The notes under the pieces are model-generated. The model made no database searches. It saw nothing but the letters and a program-made list of their open reading frames with translations, and was not told the origin of the DNA. The position numbers and the translations under genes were made by a program. From the NCBI GenBank assembly GCA_016763155.1, contig JAESUH010000187.1, positions 1 through 32,774 of the forward strand: 32,774 bases of DNA. Reading direction: 5' to 3'. This DNA comes from Rhizobiaceae bacterium (GTDB lineage Bacteria; Pseudomonadota; Alphaproteobacteria; Rhizobiales; Rhizobiaceae). Shown in pieces: positions 30,001 to 32,774 of this stretch. Position 1 is the first letter of the stretch. Each line of letters starts with the position of its first letter.

Positions 30001-30542
30001 AGGAAGTGGGCTATGACCTTTATCAGCAAATGCTGGAAGAGGCCGTTGCCGAACTTAAAGAGGGCGAGGACTACACTGGAAGTGATAAATGGTCTCCTCA
30101 AATTTCTGTCGGCACTCCGGTATTGATCCCAGAATCATATGTGCCTGACCTTACACTTCGTCTCGGGCTCTATCGTCGTCTGGCTGATCTGCACGAGATG
30201 CCGGAAATTGAAGCATTTGCAGCTGAATTGATCGACCGTTTTGGCAAATTGCCAAATGAAGTAGATCAATTGCTCAAAATTGTCTTCATCAAGGGGCTAT
30301 GCCTGAAAGCCAATGTCGAAAAACTCGATGCAGGGCCAAAAGGATTGGTGATCTCGTTCCGTAACAATGATTTCTCTAATCCGGCAGCTCTTGTGCAATG
30401 GATTGGTGAGCAGGGTAGTTTGGCAAAGATCAGGCCCAATCAGGCAATCGTCCTGCAACGCGATTGGGAATCAGCTGATAAGCGTCTCAAAGGTTCTGCT
30501 GTCATCATGAACAAATTGGCTAAATTTGCTGAGGCCGCCTAG
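27048..30542 (+). CDS. mfd: transcription-repair coupling factor
   Basis: 1164 aa; CID region, GDIVVHVDHGIARFIGL, LVCGDVGFGKTEVALRAAF, QLRGRVGRSKARAYA. Confidence 0.98.
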   Translation: MLEFQQLTSVFEEDLPTTITGVPEGFEGLALARLAALAAESGKALAFVANDHLQLNSISETLGFYAPWLEVIEVPAWDCLPYDRVSPSGEIVAKRVDALSRIAALGKVEKPLLILTTANALVQRNVTAERMVDQVTYMAPGNRVNMDRLVEWLAGNGFERVPAVRDRGEFAVRGGILDFFAPGTEEPVRLDFFGDTLESIRSFDAASQRTTSQLKNLTIAPMSEIVFGEEEIRRFRTNYLSLFGAANRDDALYVAISEGRRFAGMEHWMPLFYEELDSLFDYFKQCHIAIGHNVMEAVHERLDQIKDHYQARLDVIDGKMDGGTPYKPIEPTSLYLAENEIKQGLDDAVASILSPFNTIETSQTRVVSLGGKQSRNFSVERSTGANVFEAVTSFAAEERGLGKKVVIACWSTGSRERLSNVLAEHGMGNIVQIEGFGALESLGKGKTALATMPMEHGFSTDEISVIAEQDILGDRLVRRTKRKKGSDVISEAASLGEGDIVVHVDHGIARFIGLKTIEAMGAPHDCLELHYAGEDKLFLPVENIELLSRFGNADSEVQLDRLGGAAWQARKAKLKKNILEMADQLIKIAAERALRTAERFVATEGVYDEFVTRFPYDETEDQQSAIDDVLDDLASGTPMDRLVCGDVGFGKTEVALRAAFVAAMAGRQVAIVVPTTLLARQHYKTFSDRLRGLPLKIAHASRLVGSKELAAARAGVEDGTVDVVIGTHALLSNSIKFKRLGLLVIDEEQRFGVKHKERLKELRSDVHVLTLSATPIPRTLQLALTGVRELSLITTAPVDRMAVRTFISPFDGLVVREALLRERYRGGQSFYVCPRVDDLAERKAFLDEHVPELKVAIAHGQMPPGELDDVMNAFYDGKYDVLLSTTIVESGLDIPTANTLIVHRADMFGLAQLYQLRGRVGRSKARAYALFTLPVNRVLTKTAERRLKVLQSLDSLGAGFELASHDLDIRGSGNLLGEEQSGQIKEVGYDLYQQMLEEAVAELKEGEDYTGSDKWSPQISVGTPVLIPESYVPDLTLRLGLYRRLADLHEMPEIEAFAAELIDRFGKLPNEVDQLLKIVFIKGLCLKANVEKLDAGPKGLVISFRNNDFSNPAALVQWIGEQGSLAKIRPNQAIVLQRDWESADKRLKGSAVIMNKLAKFAEAA

Positions 30543-31174
30543 GTCTGTTGAGTAGTCACTAGCTGGCGATCAATAACTCGATATTGCCGCGTGGCAATGG
30601 CATCGCAATCACTTTGGTCATGGGTGACCATGAGGACACAACGCTGTTCTTCCTTGGCCAGTTTTTCAATCAGGGCCAACATTGCGGCTTTATTGGTGTC
30701 ATCCAGCCCGCTAAAGGGTTCGTCTAGCAGTAAAACAGGGGCATCACGCACCAATGCGCGTGCCAACGCCACACGCTGTTGTTGACCGCCGGACATTGTG
30801 TTGGCGATTTGATTTTCCAACCCGGTAAGGCCGACTTTTTTCAAAGCTTCTCCCACAATGGAAGGATCGACCTTTCCTTTAAGGCCCAGCCCCACGTTGC
30901 GGTTTGCAGAAAGGTGTTCAAATAAATTGTGGTTTTGGAATAGGGTTGTGACCGGACGAAGTTCTGGTGGGAGAGGTGTCAGGTCTTTGCCTTGCCACGT
31001 CAATTCGCCTCCATCCGCAATCAAGAAACCGGCGATCAATTCCAGCAAGGTTGATTTGCCAGAACCGCTCTCACCCATAATTGCGATGATTTCGCCCGGT
31101 TGCACATTGAGGCTGAACTCATATTTATCCGGTGAGCCCTTATAGTGAAATGTGAGGTGATCAAGTTTCAACAT
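30539..31174 (-). CDS. thiQ: thiamine ABC transporter ATP-binding protein
   Basis: GESGSGKSTLLELIAGF Walker A, TMSGGQQQRVALARAL signature, VLLLDEPFSGLD; adjacent to thiP-like permease. Confidence 0.9.
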   Translation of the reverse strand: MLKLDHLTFHYKGSPDKYEFSLNVQPGEIIAIMGESGSGKSTLLELIAGFLIADGGELTWQGKDLTPLPPELRPVTTLFQNHNLFEHLSANRNVGLGLKGKVDPSIVGEALKKVGLTGLENQIANTMSGGQQQRVALARALVRDAPVLLLDEPFSGLDDTNKAAMLALIEKLAKEEQRCVLMVTHDQSDCDAIATRQYRVIDRQLVTTQQT

Positions 31175-32774
31175 GGCTGGCCTTGCGTGAAATTGCGAAT
31201 AATCTGGGAACGGCGAGGAAAACGACCAAGGTCAGGACAAGCATAATCAACGCAACCCCGGCAGCATCATGGGTGCGGTAGGAGCCCATCATTTGATATA
31301 AATACCAAGGCAGCGTAGCAAAATCCTGACTGCCAAATAGTGCGATCACGCCCAAATCTCCCATCGACATGCAAAAAGAGAGCGCGCAGATATAACCGAT
31401 ATCACCGCGCAATAAAGGCCACTCCGCATAGCGCCAACGCTGTAAGGGTGAGAGCCCAAGAGAAAAGGACAATTTATCATAACGCAGCGCCGTCTTTTCC
31501 ATTGCGGGTGCCAGAATGGGCAATGCGAATGGTAAGGCCATAAATAGATTTGCGCTGATCAATGCAAACACAGCCCACAAATTTAAAGAGCCCGGCATTT
31601 GGCGCGCTAAAAGGAAAAACCCAAGGCCTAAAACCAATGAGGGCACGGCCAGATAAAGCATTGCAGAAAATGAAAGCGCCCGGTTAGCAATCTTTGATAA
31701 CATCGAGGCGCCCAATCTTGAATTGAGGGTGAAATTGCGTTTGGTAGCCGCGATTAACAATGCAACGACAATTGTTAGCAAGCTGGATGCCGTTGCAATG
31801 GCAATGGTGGTTATGAAGGCTTTTCTAAAGGCTGGTTCATTTAAAATTTTGCCATAATCCGCCTTTAGGCCATCCATAAAAATTGCACCCAATGGCAGCA
31901 GGAATAACAGACCAAGAATAAGGATCAGGCTTTTTTGGATTGTTCCGACAAGGCGGGGTTCCGGCCATTGGAAATTGCTCGTCTGAACTGAAATATTTTG
32001 TAACCCGGAGCGAAACCCCGATGCGAGCATCACCAAAACTGCGCAGATGATGAGTTGAAGCACGGCCAGATCCAAGGCCCGTGGAATATCAAAATCAAGC
32101 TTCAAAGCTTCATATATTGTCACTTCAAGCGTGTTGTAGCGGGGCGAGCCACCTAAAATCAACACAACTGCAAAGGAAGTGAAGCAAAGCAGAAATATTG
32201 TAACGGCCAGTCCGGGTATGGTTGTGCGGATGGCTGGCCATTCGATCAGATAAAACCGTTGCCATGGTGTCAGCCCAAGGCTGCGACAGAGCTTGCGTTT
32301 TTCCTCAGGAATGGTCGCAAACCGGTTGAGCAGGCTTCGTGCTGCAAATGAGCCGTTGAAATAGACATGGGCAATCAATATGCCTGTCAGGCCATATAAG
32401 AAGCTGCCGAAACTGTGATCAAACAATGCGCCGCTAGTTTGATTGAGCCAGCCATTTCTGCCGAACACGGTGACCAGTCCTAATACCAGCACCAAAGTTG
32501 GAATGACCAGTGCCGATGATAGAAGCGCAATCAGTATGCGCCGCCCCGGGAAATCTCCCTGATGATGCAGGCTCCAGGCCAGTATCAACCCGACCACTAA
32601 TGACAAGATTGTCGAGAGACTTGCCTGAAACAGGGTGAAGCCCACAACCGACCAGTCGCGAGCTAGAAGGCTATTAAAAAGGGTCGCGCTGGAAGTGGAA
32701 AAACCGGCTAATTGCCAAAGCAATACACCGATTAATCCCAACAGTGCTGCGCCAAGTAACGAGCCTGGAATAAG
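31161..32774 (-). CDS. thiP: thiamine ABC transporter permease (frame remains open to window edge; 5' end likely outside)
   Basis: Two-permease-domain polytopic protein; frame upstream of 32741 reads LIPGSLLGAAL without a stop to 32774; overlaps thiQ start. Confidence 0.88.
   Translation of the reverse strand, partial: LIPGSLLGAALLGLIGVLLWQLAGFSTSSATLFNSLLARDWSVVGFTLFQASLSTILSLVVGLILAWSLHHQGDFPGRRILIALLSSALVIPTLVLVLGLVTVFGRNGWLNQTSGALFDHSFGSFLYGLTGILIAHVYFNGSFAARSLLNRFATIPEEKRKLCRSLGLTPWQRFYLIEWPAIRTTIPGLAVTIFLLCFTSFAVVLILGGSPRYNTLEVTIYEALKLDFDIPRALDLAVLQLIICAVLVMLASGFRSGLQNISVQTSNFQWPEPRLVGTIQKSLILILGLLFLLPLGAIFMDGLKADYGKILNEPAFRKAFITTIAIATASSLLTIVVALLIAATKRNFTLNSRLGASMLSKIANRALSFSAMLYLAVPSLVLGLGFFLLARQMPGSLNLWAVFALISANLFMALPFALPILAPAMEKTALRYDKLSFSLGLSPLQRWRYAEWPLLRGDIGYICALSFCMSMGDLGVIALFGSQDFATLPWYLYQMMGSYRTHDAAGVALIMLVLTLVVFLAVPRLFAISRKASHVET

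Overview
The window is a gene-dense chromosomal segment, most likely from an alphaproteobacterium of the Hyphomicrobiales/Rhizobiales type (inferred from popZ, thiBPQ-type genes and the glmS-DUF502-recG-sdhE-mfd order). Most of it is housekeeping: serS 3' end, surE, pcm, nlpD-like peptidase, tRNAs, DDAH, a second PCMT, tolC, popZ, PAP2, murI, rpsD, class II DAHP synthase, GFA, glmS, GNAT, DUF502, recG, sdhE, mfd, thiQ and thiP (partial). The best candidate for an uncharacterised system is at about 3.46-10.94 kb, an apparent cyclic-nucleotide signalling cassette. It contains a 6-TM / 2Fe-2S / class III cyclase fusion, an ABC exporter-like protein whose single ATPase domain has lost essentially all catalytic motifs and gained internal repeats, a stand-alone cNMP-binding protein, an MBL hydrolase, and a divergently transcribed second cyclase with altered substrate-specifying residues. 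Non-coding structure of note: a diverged second tRNA-Cys inverted relative to the intact one and bracketed by a 15-bp perfect direct repeat between two convergent genes, and a rhizobial-style palindromic repeat that supplies or overlaps the stop codons of two convergent genes. No CRISPR array, prophage or transposase was seen. All family calls are from motif recognition only; no searches were run.
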